This document shows, one piece after another, positions 30,539 to 32,556 of a stretch of 32,556 bases of DNA; position 1 is the stretch's first letter, and the number at the start of each line of letters is the position of its first letter. The DNA is from Coriobacteriaceae bacterium AM100-PB1-1D-6A (GTDB lineage Bacteria > Actinomycetota > Coriobacteriia > Coriobacteriales > Coriobacteriaceae), in NCBI GenBank assembly GCA_027660625.1, contig JAQDNC010000018.1:1-32556 (forward strand), in the 5' to 3' direction. Both the position numbers and the translations under genes were made by a program. A model generated the notes under the pieces. It worked only from the letters and a program-made list of their open reading frames with translations. It searched no databases and was not told the DNA's origin.

Positions 30539-31656
30539 TTCAGTGCCTTCCTGATATCGAACAGCATGACCTCGATGGCCAGCTGGGGAGTAACGTTTCT
30601 GGCGATGTTGCGCTCGGCGGTCGCGACCGCCTCGAGCGCCCGGGTGGCACCCGCAACATTCGTCGCGGCGGCAAGCCGCCCGATCGTGTCGCGCACGTCT
30701 TCGTTCACGACGTCGGCCGCCTCGTCCTGAAGTGTCAGCAGCACGTCGCGCATGAGCGTCCGCGCGCTCGCCAGCGCTTCCATGATACCCGAACGCTCGC
30801 GCGCGTTGAGTTCGCGCTTGTTGCGGTCCTCAAGCTGCTTCAATGCTCCACGCGACAGGTAGTCGGCGTTTTGCTCGAGCACCTTTTCCTGTGTGGACTT
30901 GACCTCGGCGAGCGGCGCCTTAACGGCGACGATGAGCGACTTGGCGCGGCTGAGCACATCAGCCTCGTCGGCAGCGATGAGCGAATCGATGGCGCGGACC
31001 ATTTGGCGGCGAGCATCCTGGCGCTCGGCACTCTTAAGGAACTCGATGCCGCGTGTGGGGCTTCCCGCCACGGCGACCGCCATGCGGCAACGCACGAGAT
31101 CCTGACCCGTCGCGCGGCTCACGGCCTGCGCGGCCACGGTGGGCGACACCAGCCGAAACGGCACGCACTGACAGCGGCTCACGATGGTGGGCAACATCAC
31201 GTCTGCCGAGGTGCCCAACAAGATGAACATAACGCCCTCGGGCGGCTCCTCGAGTGTCTTGAGCAGCGCGTTGGCGGTGTTAGCGCGCAGTTGCTCGGCA
31301 CGATCGATGATGTAGACCTTGGCCTTGGCACGGATGGGCGCCAGCGGCACGTCATCGAGCAGCTCGCGGGTCTGGGCAATGAGGTAGCCCGTGGCGCTCT
31401 CGGGCGTGTAATAGTGCACGTCGGGATGCGTGTGCCGAGCAACGCGTACGCAGCTGTCGCATGCGCCACAGCCGTCCTGCTCGCACAGGAAGGCCTGGGC
31501 GAGCGCCCATGCGGCATCGAGCTTGCCGGCGCCGGGAGCGCCCAAAAACAGGTAGGCGTGCGATGCGCGGCCGCTGGCGACGGCGTTGGTCAAAAAATCG
31601 CGCACGCGCTCTTGGGTGTCGAGCTTGGCCATCAGGCTTGCCTGAGCGGGTGCCAT
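30529..31656 (-). CDS. holB: DNA polymerase III delta' subunit
   Basis: This clamp-loader subunit takes part in chromosomal replication. Features: HAYLFLGAPGAGKLDAAWALAQ (P-loop-like, but GKL instead of GKT/S, so ATP binding is doubtful), the zinc module CEQDGCGACDSC, VYIIDRAEQLRANTANALLKTLEEPPE and TIVSRCQ (the SRC motif). Residues after about 220 form the C-terminal collar helices. The start at 31656 follows AAGGAGG nine bases upstream and is one base after the tmk stop. It is 375 residues, and it overlaps ricT. Confidence 0.94.
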   Translation of the reverse strand: MAPAQASLMAKLDTQERVRDFLTNAVASGRASHAYLFLGAPGAGKLDAAWALAQAFLCEQDGCGACDSCVRVARHTHPDVHYYTPESATGYLIAQTRELLDDVPLAPIRAKAKVYIIDRAEQLRANTANALLKTLEEPPEGVMFILLGTSADVMLPTIVSRCQCVPFRLVSPTVAAQAVSRATGQDLVRCRMAVAVAGSPTRGIEFLKSAERQDARRQMVRAIDSLIAADEADVLSRAKSLIVAVKAPLAEVKSTQEKVLEQNADYLSRGALKQLEDRNKRELNARERSGIMEALASARTLMRDVLLTLQDEAADVVNEDVRDTIGRLAAATNVAGATRALEAVATAERNIARNVTPQLAIEVMLFDIRKALKCR

Positions 31657-31657
31657 G

Positions 31658-32341
31658 TTACTCGGCCTCCTTGGCAAGTGCGGCGGCGACGGCGTCTTGC
31701 GGAATGTCGAGACCGTACGCGCGAATCTGCTCGACCGTCTTCTCGAAGACTTCCTCGACGGTCGCAGTGGCGTCGATGAGCTTTACGCGGTTTGGCTCCT
31801 CGGCAGCAATGGCACAAAATCCCTGGTAAACACGCTCCTGGAATGCCATGCCTTTTGCCTCCACGCGATCTGCCGCGCCACGGACTGCCATGCGCAGCGC
31901 CGCCTGCTCGGGCGTGATGTGGTAGACGAGCGTGAGCGCCGGGTGCGTCCCCGCGACGGCCAGGTTGTTGGCATCGCGCACCATCTGGCGATCGAGGCCG
32001 TCGGCAAACGCCTGGTAGCAAGTCGTGGAATCGTAGAAGCGATCGCACAGGACCACCTTACCGGCCGCGAGGGCGGGCGCGATGACCTCGTGCACCAACT
32101 GAGCGCGCGCCGCCTCGTAGAGCAGCAACTCGCAGGTGTCGCCCATCGCCGTATTGGCGGGGTCGAGCAGCAGAGCGCGGATCTTTTCGCTGATGGCGGT
32201 GCCGCCCGGCTCGCGCAGGCTCACAACCTGGTAGCCAGCGAACTCAAGCGCGCGGGCAAGCAGGCGCGCCTGCGTAGACTTGCCGGCACCGTCGACGCCC
32301 TCGAGCGTGATAAAGCTATGTTGAGCGGGCTCAAAAGCCAT
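31658..32341 (-). CDS. tmk: Thymidylate kinase
   Basis: This cytoplasmic enzyme phosphorylates dTMP to dTDP. The 227-residue protein has the Walker A motif GVDGAGKSTQARLL near residue 15, the REPGGTAISEKIR segment that follows the P-loop, and LCDRFYDSTTCYQAFADGLD (the DRY-xxS-type region). LID-region residues R-G-AADRVEAKGMAFQERVYQGF match the family. The start at 32341 has GGAAGGGG upstream. It is the first of the tmk-holB-ricT cluster on this strand. Confidence 0.96.
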   Translation of the reverse strand: MAFEPAQHSFITLEGVDGAGKSTQARLLARALEFAGYQVVSLREPGGTAISEKIRALLLDPANTAMGDTCELLLYEAARAQLVHEVIAPALAAGKVVLCDRFYDSTTCYQAFADGLDRQMVRDANNLAVAGTHPALTLVYHITPEQAALRMAVRGAADRVEAKGMAFQERVYQGFCAIAAEEPNRVKLIDATATVEEVFEKTVEQIRAYGLDIPQDAVAAALAKEAE

Positions 32342-32433
32342 GGGCGCAGCCCCTTCCTACAAGGCGCGTAAATGCAGATATATCAACCAAGCCATGATAC
32401 CCCAGGGGCAGGCGCACCCCAAATCGGACCTAG

Positions 32434-32449
32434 TCATTGGGGACGTTCT
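32434..32449 (+). repeat. Short candidate extragenic repeat motif
   Basis: TCATTGGGGACGTTCT is part of a non-coding stretch upstream of tmk. It resembles a motif often scattered in Coriobacteria genomes near REP-type elements. This is from general recollection; only one copy is seen in the window. Confidence 0.25.
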
Positions 32450-32491
32450 AAAGTTGCGGTGAAATAGGGACTGTTTGGCGGTCTCAGAGCT

Positions 32492-32556
32492 TCAATCGGG
32501 GGTGCGGACGATTTCTTGGACCGCGCCTAGGCGTATCCAAGCTTCCTGCGGTACTC
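32492..32556 (-). CDS. Possible 3' end of a gene running off the window edge
   Basis: Reading on the minus strand from the window edge, a frame ends at TGA (32494-32492) after about 20 codons: PQEAWIRLGAVQEIVRTPD is the visible C-terminus. It is too short to name. Together with the nearby repeat motif it might be the end of a transposase-type gene. Weak. Confidence 0.25.
   Translation of the reverse strand, partial: VPQEAWIRLGAVQEIVRTPD

Noticed and set aside
1..32556. CRISPR array
   Set aside because: I saw no regularly spaced repeats of 25-40 bases and no cas genes.

Overview
The window looks like chromosomal DNA of a Coriobacteriia gut actinobacterium, most likely Collinsella or a close relative. 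The reasons are high-GC coding, actinobacterial/Firmicute-like gene sets, a mannose-family PTS locus with an embedded yajC, and a tmk-holB-ricT-comF block. This is inference from gene content; no marker rRNA is present. Almost all genes are on the minus strand.

Region 1 (1 to about 7598) is the right-hand end of an integrated mobilizable or conjugative element. Reading on the minus strand it carries a tyrosine integrase (6049-7326), a small HTH/excisionase-like gene, a DnaB-like helicase ATPase gene with a frameshift, a small unknown gene, a MobC-like accessory protein, a VirD4/TraG-type coupling protein and a relaxase. One divergent unknown gene (5247-6011) has a possible ribbon-helix-helix N-terminus. 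The element ends in the 3' half of a tRNA gene (7554-7598, apparently tRNA-Thr with anticodon CGT), followed by what looks like that tRNA's own terminator. This is the expected footprint of integration into a tRNA gene whose intact copy lies beyond the left edge.

Region 2 (about 7800-17900) is an amino-sugar/galactosamine catabolic locus. It has a mannose-family PTS operon (IIA-YajC-IIB-IIC-IID), a GntR/UTRA regulator, an AgaS-type SIS isomerase/deaminase, an AgaA/NagA deacetylase, a PfkB-family tagatose-6-phosphate kinase, an aldose epimerase-like protein and a YhcH/NanQ-like protein. Together they can take up N-acetylgalactosamine (or a related amino sugar) as the 6-phosphate, deacetylate it, deaminate/isomerise it to tagatose-6-phosphate and phosphorylate that; the aldolase is not in the window. 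Palindromes with CTGGT/ACCAG arms lie upstream of the PTS operon and of agaS and are likely operators for the GntR protein. A decayed 3' fragment of a second nagA-like gene sits between the kinase and yhcH.

Region 3 (18400-25000) holds housekeeping and poorly known genes: a membrane-anchored SurA_N-like protein, NAD-type isocitrate dehydrogenase, a HEAT-repeat protein, a small membrane protein, a beta-hydroxyacid dehydrogenase with an unusual Cys/His-rich tail, a DegV protein and the long ribosome hibernation factor HPF.

Region 4 (25000-32556) holds a solute-binding lipoprotein with a long leader, a 215-bp inverted-repeat element, a possible nuclease-fold protein, comF, ricT (PSP1) with a long basic tail, holB and tmk. 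The last 65 bases may be the 3' end of another minus-strand gene.
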